Below, piece by piece: positions 10,536 to 22,270 of a DNA stretch of 64,000 nt (position 1 is its first letter; the number at the start of each line of letters is the position of its first letter). Source of the DNA: Lepus europaeus. Lineage: Eukaryota > Chordata > Mammalia > Lagomorpha > Leporidae. The position numbers and the translations under genes are program-made. The notes under the pieces were generated by a model. It saw only the letters and a list, made by a program, of their open reading frames with translations, searched no databases and was not told the origin of the DNA. Where the stretch lies: positions 94,609,948 to 94,673,947 of the forward strand of contig NC_084835.1 in assembly GCF_033115175.1 (NCBI RefSeq), in the 5' to 3' direction.

Positions 10536-11755
10536 AAAACATTGCGTAATTAGCATCATGGCAGAAGGACAGAGACCCCTATAGGGGCATAGAGGAGGGA
10601 GCAGCACTGCCAGAGATGTTAGAAAGAATGGTCTGTCTTTCAAATAGAATGAAAATAAACAACAAAGAGATTTCCACTCATTATCTCAACTTTTAAAATT
10701 AACTGCAGAGATACTACACATTACCCACAATTCTACTTCCTTATCACAACTAGGACCTACTTTATCATTTGAGACACCTTGTAGACCTAGTGTGGGGCCT
10801 GCAGATCTCATTGACCTCACTGCACAACAGGCAGCTCAAGCCCAGAGTGGTTACTGAGTGGCCAGCCACTCAGTTATTCTGAGCAGAATAGCTGCAGTCC
10901 TCAGATGACAAATAGCCATGGCCAGGAGGGCTGTGCTGCCCTTGGCTGATGGCCTCTCCTCCCCACATCCCACTCCCTCAAATCAATCAAGTCCTTCTGA
11001 ATGGCTGCTGTCATCGTACACTCAGACTTTCTCAGGCCATTGGTCTTTCTAGGCTTCCAGCTTTCCCATCTGAAAGCCCACCCACAGGGCTCATTTCTTT
11101 ATCCCCCAGGAGCAGACAGGCTTCTAGTTTGCTGAGCCCTTTGGCCCTGGGACCTTCAGTCTGGTTTCTGTGGGCAGGGCCACAGGCAGGTCCTTGAATC
11201 TGCAGCTCATCCGCTCTTTTGACACCTGGGAGGAGCGCCAAGGTCCATCATCCACAGACACCCTTCCTCACTGCCCAGGGAGGGGGAACTCCAGCCTGTG
11301 CTGCCAGGAAGAGGCCTGCCAGCCAAGACAATGACCCTGGGCTGTGGCTCGTCAGAATCAAGGTTGACCATTGTTATGTGAGAAATGAGCTGGGAATCCT
11401 GCTTGAATAGGTCGGTGCTAGCTTTGGACAAGCAGTGAGGACGCCCAAGCTTGGAACAAAAAGCCCAAAGGTCCAGTCCATAATGCCCAGGTCTGACAAA
11501 AGCCTGATGTAAAGACTTTTACTCTAGAAAGCTGGGGTCCTCCTGAACCCCTTATTCAGGTGCCACAGATCAGAATCTGGAACTCCTGGGATGCAGAAAA
11601 CAGTGTCTGTGTTTGATAACCAGAGATCTGTCCTCAGAGCAGATTCTATGAGGTGGGGGCCACCAAGACACTTAGACTTTTGGACATTTATGACCACTTA
11701 TGGATCTGTAACTTCTAACAAACAGCCATTCTTTAAATCTTAGTGTTCAAATAGA
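10536..11755. other. 1.2 kb repeat-poor intronic DNA
   Basis: No SINE or L1 is visible and no exon of PSTPIP2 is recognised on the minus strand. Moderate GC, several short open frames without conserved content. Confidence 0.4.
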
Positions 11756-11759
11756 GACA

Positions 11760-12105
11760 GAGGGGCCAGCATTTTGGTGTAGCAGGTAAAACCACTGCCT
11801 ATATTGCCAGCAGCCCATACGGGTGCTAGGTCAAGTCCCTGCTACTTCACTTCCAATACAGCCCCCTGCTAATGGCCTGGGAAAGCAGCACAGGATGGCC
11901 CAAGTGCCTGGGCCCCTGCACCCATGTGGGAGACCTGGATGAAGCTCTTGGCTCCTGGCTTTGGCCTGGTCCAGCCCTGGCTGTTGCAGCCATCTGGGGA
12001 GTAAACCAATGGATGGAAGATCTCTCTCCGTGTGTGTGTGTGTGTGTGTCCCTCTCTTTATATAACTCTGACTTTCAATAAATAAATAAATATTTTTAAA
12101 AATAT
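11760..12105 (+). repeat. CSINE with (TG)n
   Basis: Head GGGGCCAGCATTTTGGTGTA has a damaged A box. A (TG)9-10 tract at about 12029-12048 replaces part of the pyrimidine stretch. Tail AATAAATAAATAAATA. Confidence 0.88.
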
Positions 12106-12801
12106 AGGAACAGGGACCAAGCACTGTAGGACAAGAGCCAAAGGAAAGGCCATGGCGACTGTTCCCTCTGGCAGTTCGGTTTGCATGCATCACTCACCAA
12201 CACCAAACGCCAGAGTTAATGAGGCTCCTGCCCCTCAAAGGACATGATCTTCAGGTGGGGCTGGGGTCTCAGAGTCCCTACCCTAGGCAGCTTATTCAAG
12301 CATTCCTTCCAACCCTGGGCCATGTCATGTCATACTCTACCTCCAAGGTATTCTGCAAACACAGATTTCCCGGCCTGTTGCATGCCCCGTACCATTTTAG
12401 CACTCTGTAGGGACTGGTCCCTCCCCCCCCCCCCAGCACCCAGGCAGACCTGCCCCGACTTTGCCCTGTTCAACCACTCCTCTCAGCCTAAGGAGGAATG
12501 GTCTCTTGCTTCCAGTCAGTGTCCACCCCTTCACAAGAGCAGAGGCTCCAAGGACGGCACCAACTTTCCCCAGACTTTGCAGGTCCACACAGATCTCCGG
12601 CTTCTGCAAGTGTCAGCATATATAAGCACTCGGGCTCAAAAGCCAATTAAATAATGGATAAAATTCTGACCTTAGACAATCTCTACGATAAACAAGTCAA
12701 TATTTATCAAGCTTTCAAATGGACAAGAAGTTTTTAAACCCTGATGTGTAATAGGTGAAGGTGAACTCACATATTAGGTCAGTACAATAAACTTGACTGT
12801 A

Positions 12802-13515
12802 CAGACAGTCCCTGACTTATGATCTTTTTTCTTTTTCTTTCTTTCTTTCTTTTTTTTTTTTTTTTTGACAGGCAGAGTTAGACAGTGTGAGAGAGAGACA
12901 GAAATGTCTTCCTTCCATTGGTTCACCCCTCAAATGGCTGTTACGGCCGGTGCACTGCACCGATCCAAAGCCAGGAGCTAGGTGCTTCCTCCTGGTCTCC
13001 CATGCAGGTGCAGGGCCCAAGCACTTGGGCCATCCTCCACTGCCTTCCTGGACCACAGCAAAGAGCTGGACTGGAAGAGGAGCAACCAGGACAGAACTGG
13101 TGCCCCAACCGGGACTAGAACCCGGGGTGCCGGCACCACAGGTGGAGGATTAGCCCAGTGAACCCCGGCACAGGCCATGATCTTTTTTTTCTACTTAAGA
13201 TTTTTGTTTGCTTTTAGGATGATACAACAGCAACCTGCGCTCAACAGAAATCATAGTTGAACTCTGAAGGTGGAGCTTCTCCCCAGGCTAGCACAGTAGG
13301 CACTAGGATCCTCTCCTGGATCACTTGCTGAGCGGCAGCAGGGAACAGAGCTCCGTTAGTCCCAATATCAGGAGGAGAAACGCCCAACTCCACCGTGTGC
13401 TGTGTTGCTAAGCTACACTGTTCCACAGGTGAGGTTTCTTAAATGGGCTTCTAACTTACAATGTTTTTCAATTTACAATTGGGATGAAACACTATCATAA
13501 ATTGAGGAGCATCTG
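12802..13515 (+). mobile_element. Tigger-like nonautonomous DNA transposon, split by a CSINE
   Basis: Outer ends are TA-CAGACAGTCCCTGACTTATG and, reading inward from the right, TA-CAGATGCTCCTCAATTTATG. These are terminal inverted repeats flanked by the TA dinucleotide (800-801 and 516-517 of the respective thousand blocks), the target preference of Tc1/mariner/Tigger elements. The interior (AACTTACAATG...TTTACAATTGGGATG) follows a known dispersed mammalian repeat. No transposase frame. About 355 bp of it is the nested SINE. Confidence 0.65.
12826..13178 (-). repeat. CSINE nested in the DNA transposon
   Basis: Starts with a T-rich tail (CTTTCTTTCTTTCTTTT) then TTGACAGGCAGAGTTAGACA, and ends GAACCCCGGCACAGGCC. 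The target repeat ATGATCTTTTTT is seen on both sides. Confidence 0.9.
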
Positions 13516-13547
13516 TACAAAGTCACGTAAAGAATGCAAAGCTTGGG

Positions 13548-13816
13548 AAGGGGGCCCAGCACTGTGGTGTAGCAGGTAAAGCTGCCGCCTGCAGTGCTGG
13601 CATCCCATGTGGGTGCCAGTTCACATCCTGGCTGCTCTACTTCCGATCAAGCTTTCTGATATGGCCTGGGAAAGCAGTAGAAGATGACTCAAGTGCTTGG
13701 GGCCCTACACCCACGTGGGAGACCCAGAAACAGCTCCTGGCTCCTGGCTTCTGGCTTCAGATGGGTGCAGCTCTGGCTGTTGTGGCCAATTGGGGAGTGA
13801 ACCAGTGGATAAAAGA

Positions 13817-13863
<47 letters not shown>

Positions 13864-13930
13864 CTCCTTCTCTCTCTGTGTACTCTTTCAAATAAATAAC
13901 TAAATAAATCTTAAAAAAAAAAAAAAACTT
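13548..13930 (+). repeat. CSINE with (TC)n
   Basis: Full head and B-box region, (TC)20 at about 13819-13858, AAATAAATCTT tail then a long A run. The target AAGCTTGGGAAG/AAACTTGGGG is imperfectly kept. Confidence 0.9.
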
Positions 13931-15140
13931 GGGGATGTTGAATAATTTGAATGAGGGCCTACCCCTCAACTTGCCAAGAGCCAAGCTGGGATCCAAAGCC
14001 AAGATGTCTAATGCACCAGTCAGAACTGCCTCTCACTGCCCCATGCCCACCCTGGATGTCAGAACACATGAATTACACACACAGCTGCACATACCCCTGA
14101 GGATATGCACCAGCCAATGAAGAATATACATGCAAAATGCAAGTAGTGAATGACAAGAATATATTTTTATCAATATTAAATATTTTACAAACATATAAGG
14201 AAAGCATGAGGTAGGAGACAAAACCATTTGTAAAACAGGAAACAAAGTCATAAACAAATGTTCACCCTCCTAGGTAATAAAAACACAAATGAAAGTGTAT
14301 TAAGTAACTGGGTTCGCATATCAAATGGGCAGAGAAAAACACAATGGCCAGGACCGATGTACAGAAACAACCATCTTCAAATATTATTGAACACACGAGA
14401 ATATGTCCACCCTTTGGGAAATCTGTCTGGTTCTTCTTATCAAGAGTTTTTAAATGTCCTACCATTAGCACTAGTTTCAGACATTTCATGGGCGTTGATG
14501 TGACTCCACCCCATGTGAGGGATTGAACGAGGCCCCCAGGGTGCCAGGCAGGAGGGAGCCATGCCAGCCCTGGAATGACTGGCTGGGGGCTTGTGGTATG
14601 AGAGAGAGGCAAACATTGCCGTGTCTGGGGGTCTCTGTTACTGGAGGCCGAGCCTAATTCTATCTATACAGAGGACAAAAAGCTCTCCCCAGCCATGTCT
14701 GGTTTCCTAACAGAGTAGAAGCAAGCCCACCAAAACCGAGGTGGGATGTGGGAGGGAAGTAGAAGTCTAAGTCTAAGCAGAGAAAAATCCCTGTGCAAAG
14801 GCAGAGGGTGACCTTCTTGGAGCAACACTAACACGGCTGGGCAGTGACGAGTCGCGTCATGAGTTTCCAGAAATAGACACAGAAAGGATCCAAATTTTAA
14901 GTCCCTGTATCACAACCCTGGGATTATAGAAAACTGGGAGTTACATAAAAGCTAAACAGCAATAGAATAGTTAAATCCTGTATAATACACTTTTATATAA
15001 TTTTCAGCAAAAGTAGACAGCAAACATAAAATAAAGCAAAGATATTTTCATTGAAATAGTGGAATACAAAAAATAGTGCATCATACACTATGATTGCAAT
15101 GATACACAGAGAAAAATATTAGGAGAAATACCAAATATTA
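13931..15140. other. 1.2 kb intronic DNA without a clear repeat
   Basis: No SINE. A 21-22 bp tandem duplication (AATATTAGGAGAAATAC twice) lies at about 15115-15150. The AT-rich part 14900-15120 may be old L1 but I cannot place it. Confidence 0.35.
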
Positions 15141-15147
15141 GGAGAAA

Positions 15148-15456
15148 TACTGGGGTGGGTATTGTGGCACAGCAGGTTGGGCTGCTGCTTCGGATGCTTG
15201 GATCCAACACTTGAGTCCCAGCTGCTCTACTTCTGATCAAGCTCCCTGCTAATGCGCCTAGAAAGAAGCAGATGATGGTTCAAATACTTGGGTCCTGCCA
15301 TGTACCTGGGAGACACAAATGGGGTTCCTGGCTCCTAGCTTCAGCCTGGCCCATCCCTAGCTGTTGCAGCCAGCTAAGGTGTGAACCAGTGAATGAAAGA
15401 GCTCTGTGTGTGTGTGTGTCATCTGTCATTCAAATAAATATCTTTTTAAGTATAAA
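15148..15456 (+). repeat. Old CSINE with (TG)n
   Basis: GTGGGTATTGTGGCACAGCA head, much diverged body, (TG)7 near 15403-15418, short AAATAAATA tail. Confidence 0.8.
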
Positions 15457-15569
15457 CTTGCTAGTGATGTATTTTTAATTTCCTTAATTTTATGTTAGCA
15501 TAAGTATTTAAAACTATTATTTTAAAATTTCATGTTAGACTCATCTCCTTGAGAAGATAATAATCTCTT

Positions 15570-16172
15570 CTTTAAAAAATATTTATTTAGGGGCTGGCAC
15601 TGTGGCGTGCTGGCATCCCATATAGGCACCAGTTCGAGTCTCAACTGCTCCACTTCCGATCCAGATCTCTGCTATGGCCTGGGAAAGCAGTAGAAGATGG
15701 TCCAAGTCCTTGGGCCCCTGCACCCATGTGGGAGACCCAGAAGAAGCTCCTGGCTCCTGGCTTCAGATTGGCCCAGCTCCAGCCATTGCGGCCATTTGGG
15801 GAGTGAACCAGTAGCTAGACGACTTCTCTCTCTGCCTCTGCTTCTCTGTAACTCTGCCTTTCAAATAAATAAATAAATCTTTAAAATATATTTATTTATT
15901 TGAGAAGCAGAGAAAGACAGGTAGAAAGAGAGCTCCCATTCACTGGTTCACTCCCCCAAATGTCTACTCAGCCAAAGCTGAGAGTTGGGAACTGAGTCCA
16001 GGTCTCCCCAACAGGTGGCAAAGACCCAACTTCTTGAGCCTTACTGCTGGTTCCCAGGCTGTGCATTCACAGGAAGCTGGAATTGGAAAAGCCAGAGCCA
16101 AGACTCGAACCTAGGTACTCCACTGTGGGACAGGGCATCTTAAAAGCTAGGCCCAACTCCCAACCTAGTAAT
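15570..16172 (-). repeat. Old CSINE (-) carrying a younger CSINE (+) in its tail
   Basis: The tail fragment TTTAAAAAATATTTATTTA (to 15590) and body from about 15888 (ATTTATTTGAGAAGCAGAGA) to the worn head near 16172 belong to one minus-strand copy. The plus-strand copy 15591-15888 sits between them. Confidence 0.75.
15591..15888 (+). repeat. CSINE with a head deletion
   Basis: GGGGCTGGCACTGTGGCG joins straight to TGCTGGCATCCCATATAGGC: roughly 30 bases between A and B box are missing. The rest is complete with AAATAAATAAATAAATC. Confidence 0.88.
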
Positions 16173-17135
16173 CATCTCCATAAAGTGAGATGTGTGGGGT
16201 TTTCTCTCTGTGACCTGACAGCAGCTATCCTATGGCTGGCACCTGGACATCACACGTATGTATGGAGCTGAACTGCCAAGGTCCCTGGAGAAGAAGTAGT
16301 AACCAGGGAAGAAGTTCCTCTCTTCAACCACTTGGAAACTATAATACATTACTTGGTCATTAATGAAGAGACCCTGCAGTAGAGTACGTGAGGGGAGAGA
16401 GCAGATGACAAGTTCAGGGGCAGTCGGTGCTAGGCCGGGCAGGGCCTGAGAGGCCGCGGCCAGACTTCTGGACTCCAAGTGCAAGGGGAAGGCCTTGGAG
16501 GAATTTCAGCAGGGGAGCAACCTGACCTGATGTACGCCTCGTGGAGCTCTTTACGTGACGTGGCTGGAAAACAGTGGCTCCGACTCCAGGGAGCACAGCC
16601 AGGCAGCAGGTCCACAAAACACCCAGTTCAGACTGGGAGAGGGGTTTGGGGGCTCCAGGAGGGGGTTTCCACAGGAGGGAGTGGGCGCTAACAAGTGTTC
16701 TAAATACCCACACACTGGGGCGTCTACACTGAGAGAGAGAGCAGTGGAGGGGCTGCGCTGATAGACAAGAATGATGTAGGGGGAAAGGCCATGTGAAAGC
16801 GTGGGAATTACAGGAACGTGTAGACGCAGAACAGTGCTTAGCTGTGGAGTAAGCAGTCTTCACACGTCGTGAATGTCACCTGTGTCACATCGGCGAGATT
16901 CGCCTTCGGCGGTTCAGGGGAAATCAAGTATGTTACTCTAGTCAGTGAGAGAAAGAGGGAATCAGAGTGAAAGGCATGTGTGAATTCTTTATGCTCTTGA
17001 CTTTAGCTTTGAAATTCTTTCTCAGTCAAAAGCTTAAAGTAGCAGAATAACTACAAAGAGAAGTAGAAATAGTAATATAAAAGAGCTAAGTCTCTATTAC
17101 AGCAGTAAGTCAGTAGACAATGCTAAAAACTGCTC
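16173..17135. other. Intronic DNA, nothing recognised
   Basis: GC-moderate 16.2-16.9 kb, then AT-rich. Open frames in both strands here are short and unrelated to PSTPIP2. Confidence 0.35.
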
Positions 17136-17139
17136 CATC

Positions 17140-18055
17140 AAGAGACAGTAGTGTATTTGGATCTAGCTGGAAAGCCCAAGAGAGCATTTCAGGCATAGAA
17201 AGCCAAGACACTGTGGCAAAAAATGTTCTACACTGAAGGATCTCTGTGAGTGAGACCCCAGTGGAAAAAAAGGGACCATCAAAGAAGGATGTACTTTTCT
17301 CTGAAGGGAGGAGAAAACTTTCACTTTGCTTATGGCCCTGTCTAAATACTGATGGAGTTTGCGGACTCAGAAGGCTTCCATAGCCTTGGCAGCTCATGTC
17401 AAGAGCCTTGGGTGATCACTGATATTATAAATAAGAGTGTCGGGGCTGGCCCCATGGCTCAGTAGGTTAATACTCCACCTGCGGCACCGGCATCCCATAT
17501 GGGCACCAGTTCTAGTCTTGGCTGTCTCTCTTCCAACCCAGCTATCTGCTATGGCCTGGGAAAGCAGTGAAAGATGCCTCAAGTGCTTGGGCCCCTGCAC
17601 CCACGTGGGAGACCTGGAAGAAGCTCTTGGCTCCTGGCTTCGGATCAGTGCAGCTCAGGCCATTGCAGCCATTTGGGGAGTGAACCAACGGAAGGAAGAC
17701 CTTTCTCTCTGCCTCTCCCTCTCACTGTCTGTAACTCTACCTGTCAAATAAATAAATAAATCTAAAAAAAAGAAAATATAATAAATAAATAAGAGTGTCA
17801 ATTGTTAAATCAACAACAGGAGTCACTGTGCTCTTGCTTCCCATGAGGGACCTCGGTCCTTAAGGGGTTGTACTATGAGAATTAGTAGTAAAGCTTGTCT
17901 TCAAACGGTACTTTATACTTTGTGTGTCTGTGGGAGTGTGGGAGTGTGGGTATGGGGGGGAAGAACCACTACACTCCTAAAGCTATACCTATGAAATTTG
18001 TGTTCATCAAATAAAAACTATCTTTAAATAAACAAATAAATAATCCTTTATACAC
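17140..18055 (+). repeat. L1 3' UTR interrupted by a CSINE
   Basis: 17140-17442 (GAGAGCATTTCAGGCATAGA, AAGCCAAGACACTGTGGCAA, TTGGCAGCTCATGTCAAGAG) and 17790-18055 (TTAAATCAACAACAGGAGTC, G-rich stretch, ATCAAATAAAAACTATCTTT) form one L1 3' UTR in plus sense. The first part is matched in reverse at 58.3-58.5 kb, the second at 6.3-6.7 kb. Confidence 0.8.
17443..17785 (+). repeat. CSINE with a 15-bp target-site duplication
   Basis: ATAAATAAGAGTGTC is present on the left (about 17428-17442) and again on the right (about 17786-17800), exact. Head GGGGCTGGCCCCATGGCTCA is of the 'GGCTCA' type. Confidence 0.95.
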
Positions 18056-18352
18056 TGTAAAAAAGAGACAGTAGTGTAATATTTTATGAGGTGGTAGTAG
18101 GAAAAGACAGTAAGAGCTTCTGACGTAACAATGTTGAGAAAAAATATGGAGTTGGATGTGGCAGATGCAAAGAAAATGCTGTTTTTTAATTATAAATTTT
18201 TTGGAAATATGTAAGTAATGTTTAAAGATTAAATAAATTTAAAAAATTTTAAAGCATCTACTTTTGTTACTTTGACTTAAAAATTTTGTTAACTTCTACC
18301 AACCAAAAATTCTCTATGCCTTTTCCCTTGTCTAGGTTTTGTCCTTTGTATT

Positions 18353-18690
18353 TCTTTTTTTTTTTTTTTTTTTTTTTAAGATTATTTGAAAGTCAGAGTT
18401 ACACAGAAAGAGGAGAGGCAGAGAGAGAGAGGTCTTCCATCCGATGGTTCACACTCCAGATGGCCACAAGGGCCGGAGCTGCACCGATCCAAAGCCAGGA
18501 GCCAGGAGTTTCTCCCAGGTCTCCCACGTGGGTGCAGGGGCCCAAGGGCTTGGGGCATCTTCTACTGTTTTCCCAGGCCACAGCGGAGAGCTGAGTTGGA
18601 AGAGGAGCTGCCAGGACTCGAACCAGCACTCAAATGGGATGCCAGCGCTTCAGGCCAGGGCGTTAACCCACCGTGCCACAACGCCAGCCC
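18353..18690 (-). repeat. CSINE with target-site duplication
   Basis: A T22-24 run then AAGATTATTTGAAAGTCAGA; ends GCCACAACGCCAGCCCC. CCTTTGTATTTC flanks both sides. Confidence 0.94.
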
Positions 18691-18769
18691 CTGGCCTTTG
18701 TATTTCAATAAGAATCTTTTATTTTCCTTAAAAGATAAGTCCACGCCTTGCTTTGGAGTTTTGTTTGTT

Positions 18770-19074
18770 TGTTTGAGAGAGAGAGAGATCTTCCATCCGC
18801 TGGTTCATTCCCCCAAACGACTGCAATGGCCAGGGTTGGGCCAGGCCAAAGCCAGGAGCCAGGAGCTTCCTCCGGGTCTCCCACATGGGGTCAGGGACCC
18901 ACGCACTTGGACCATCTTCTGTTGCTTTCCCAGGCCACTAGTAGGGGGCTGGATGAGAGTGGAGCAGCCGATCCTGAACCGGCGACAATATGGAATGCCG
19001 CAGCATCACAGGCGAAGGCTTAACCTACCACGCCACAACGGGCTTAACCTACCACGCCACAACGCCAGCCCCCA
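18770..19074 (-). repeat. CSINE with a 23-bp tandem duplication in its head
   Basis: Tail lost (starts in GAGAGAGAGAGATCTTCCAT). Near the head, GGCTTAACCTACCACGCCAC plus AAC occurs twice in tandem (about 19018-19063). Confidence 0.87.
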
Positions 19075-19689
19075 CCTTTGAGATTTTTAAGGTGATAAAC
19101 CAAAGTAAAAAAACTTCAACAATTATTTTAGAGACAGCTCCCTCTGGCTGTTCTAGGAAAATGCATTGGGCAGGAATAACTGTCCAAAAGATTTCACTTT
19201 GTTTTTTTGCCACTAAGCAAAGCAACACACAATAACCCTTATGATGTGTTTCTAGGGGCCAGATCCAAGAAAGAATATTTTTAAATTAGAGCAAAAAATC
19301 TAAATATTGTTTAAAAACTAGCATATGAGGGAAGCATGGAGGGTGAGTTGTAACAACTTGCTTTCTTTTCCTTTATTAAAAAAAGAAAAGCCTCTCACAC
19401 TTTTCTTCTGAGCCCTGGAGAAAAAAAGTGCTTGAATGAAGTTGGATGCAGTACCAGCTCAGGATCTTGTGAGGTTTCAGAAGGACAAGATGCCAAGATG
19501 GTCAAAGGTTCAGAGCAGACGGACAGCCCTGGGTAGACAGTATGGCAATGAGCAACTTCAAATGTCCCCAAGACTTCTCCAATGCCCAGGGAAAGGTGCC
19601 CCACCTGTTGCAGGTGCAGGGTGCTGAGACAGCAACTGGGAAGCTGGTCTGGACCAAAAGCCCTAGAAATCAGGAAGGTTGGTTCAAAA
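19075..19689. other. Intronic DNA, nothing recognised
   Basis: No repeat or exon that I can name. Confidence 0.35.
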
Positions 19690-20008
19690 TAAGAATTTAG
19701 AGGTAGTGCTGTGGCACAGAGGGCCGGGCTGCCGCCTGCAACACCAGACCCCATATCAGAATGCCACGTCAAGTTCCAGCTGGTCTGCTTCCAATCCAGT
19801 TCCCACTAATGAACCAGGGAAGGCAGCAGAGGACGATCCAAGTACTTGGGTCCCTGCCACAGATGTGGGAGACCTAGATGGAGCTCTAGGCTCCTGGCTT
19901 CAGCCTGGACCAGCTCTGGCCATTGCAGCAATCTATGTGTGTGTGTGTGCGTGTGTCCATCTCTCTGCCTTTCAAATAAATAACTGTTTAAAAAAAAAAA
20001 AAAAAAAG
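19690..20008 (+). repeat. CSINE, older, with (TG)n
   Basis: AGGTAGTGCTGTGGCACAGA head, body GTTCCAGCTGGTCTGCTTCC, (TG)n near 19935-19953, AAATAAATAACTGTTT plus A18 tail. Confidence 0.85.
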
Positions 20009-20754
20009 GATGTAGAGGATGTGCAAGGACAGCCTGGGCGTCATAGCTAAGTGCAGAGCCTGGAATTGCCCTGCAGTGGGAAGACAGTGCTTTCATCCAG
20101 CTCCCCTGGCACAGGTCCCACAGCCACCTGTGCATGCAGGGTCTGAAAGACTCCAGTGTGTGAGCACATCCACAGCTGGAGGGCACCGCGTCTCATCAGG
20201 CCAGAGACTGAGACTTTGCCCCTGTGGCGGCTCAGCTATTCCCCTGGAGCTCTGCAAACCCTATCCAGAGCTTCCGTTCTTTCAAAGTCCAGCAAAGTTA
20301 ACCAAGGTAAACGGCACAGCCCTGCTTGACCAAAGGCCACAAGGAAGGTGCAGGTAGAGAAAAGGTGGGAGAGAAATGAAGTGTGTACCATCACCAGGCA
20401 AACTCAGCTGGGGCCGGTCCCAGTTCCAAAGAACGCTCATCGTTCCTTTTGAAAGGGAGCCATCACAAGGTTCCATCTTCACGGCGCATTTACGTCTATA
20501 AGGTGTTTTGACTCGGTCTTTTTCGGGAACATGTACTAAACTGGACCTTGGGCCTGCCAATTCTCCAGAAGCTTCCTTCCTTGGCCTTCTCCTCCTCCTT
20601 ACACACAGGCATTCGCCTGTCCAAGACTTCTCATGTCTTCATTCTTTCTCCTTGAGTAACTGTGACCCACTTCCTTTAACTGTCGCCTCTGTGTTGTTAG
20701 TAATAGCTAACAACTACAGGCCCTCTGAGCCAGGTTCTGCACTAAACTCTCAGG

Positions 20755-20895
20755 GTTAATCTTTGCAACAGCTCTATGGAGTAGTCACTGCTACTATTCC
20801 CATTTTATGCATGGAAAAATTGAGGCTTGAAGGGTGGCAGTCACCTGCCTGATGCCACCCAGCTAGTCAGGGGCACAACTGGGATTCAAAACCCA
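20755..20895 (-). repeat. MIR relic
   Basis: GCAACAGCTCTATGGAGTAG, CCATTTTATGCATGGAAAAA, CTGGGATTCAAAACCCAG follow MIR order in reverse. Confidence 0.75.
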
Positions 20896-22094
20896 GCAGT
20901 GCACCTGTGCTGCTACAATGGCACTCCTGTACTCCAGGTCATGCCATGGCCCACTCACCTGTGCCCCCTTTCTAAGCCCCTCAAACCCAGAACGTCAACC
21001 GCCAGACACGAGGGAGTACTCCCCGCCATGCTTGGACGGGCTGCTACAATATTAAAACACTCATACTCCCAAACCCTGCTGCCTGGCACCCTATCCCCTC
21101 CCCTGTCCAGCAACCGTGCCATGGTGCTGAGGGGTGAGGCTGCGGCAGAACAGGGCTTAGCCCTGGGCCTTGCTGGTGCCCTACCTGTGGCTAATTGCTG
21201 TTGTTACCACCCTGCCTCCTTCTCGTTTCTCCACAAACCAGTTCCTCCAGCTGACTTCTGTATTTCTGGGACCCACGGCTCATTCTTCAATTTCCCTAAC
21301 ACAGAGCCCGCTCCAGCCTCTTGTCCCCTCCTCTGCCGCGGACCTGCCGTCGCCTGTACCGTCCTGTTTCCTGTCCCCTTTTGTCTCTGCCACTTCTCCC
21401 ACCCATATTCTCCTCTCCCTTCTCATGGTCTCCACCTGAAACAGACCCCTCTACTTTGACCCCCGCTGGACTGCCCTCCCCTACCGCTGCATGCTTGAGG
21501 CCAGGCGTTCAAGGTCAATACCTTCCCTTCCTACCTTGCTTCCTAGGGCAGTGTCTGCCTTCTAGCCAAGCTTGTTACGGTGGTGGGCTCATCCTACACA
21601 GGCGGCCTCCACAGGAGCACCTCTTACAGAGAAGGTATCTCACAGACGTGTATTGAACCTGGTCCATCGGTACCCAGCTGTGTTTCCAAGGGTTCCTACC
21701 TGATCCTATCACACCCTTATTCCCCGCCCCTAGCACAGACATGGCCATCACTCAGCTCTTTCCAGAGCCTTGCCTTGCCTGCTGGCCGGGATCTCCAGCG
21801 TCTTCCCCTCCACCTCTCTTCCCTTAAGTCCTGTCTAACTGTCCTGTCTTCCTGACCCCTGGAAAACCACAGGGAAAGCGCCACGGCAGGCACCAGAGCC
21901 TCCGCCAGTGGTGACACCCAGTGCCCACCCTCCAGGGACTCCTGTCTGGAGCTGGAGGAGACAGACAGATGCACATGAAGAGGCCAGTGGCTGCCCAACA
22001 TCGAGCTCTGGCTCTGCCCGGAGGGGCCGTGCAGACGGCTCCACGGGGCTGCTTTCGCTCGGCAGCAACCTCGCTGACTCATTGGCCGAGCAGC

Positions 22095-22270
22095 CGAGCT
22101 CTGCTCCACTGGTTAAGAGCTCTAGCGCCTGGGGAATGTTGCTTAACCGCTCTGCGGCTCAGTTTCTTCATCCGCAAAATGGGAAAGTGAGTGAGTGACC
22201 CCACAGAGTAGCCATGAGGCTTACGTGAGCTGTGTGCACAGAGTGCTGAGTTGTGGCCCTCTCTGGGCAG
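22095..22270 (+). repeat. MIR relic
   Basis: CTGGTTAAGAGCTCTAGCGC, TTGCTTAACCGCTCTGCGGC, TCAGTTTCTTCATCCGCAAA and ATGGGAAAGTGA follow MIR in plus sense. Confidence 0.75.

Noticed and set aside
20827-21459. 210-codon plus-strand open frame
   Set aside because: It begins in a MIR relic and runs through pyrimidine-rich intronic DNA; no domain, no codon pattern and no known relative.
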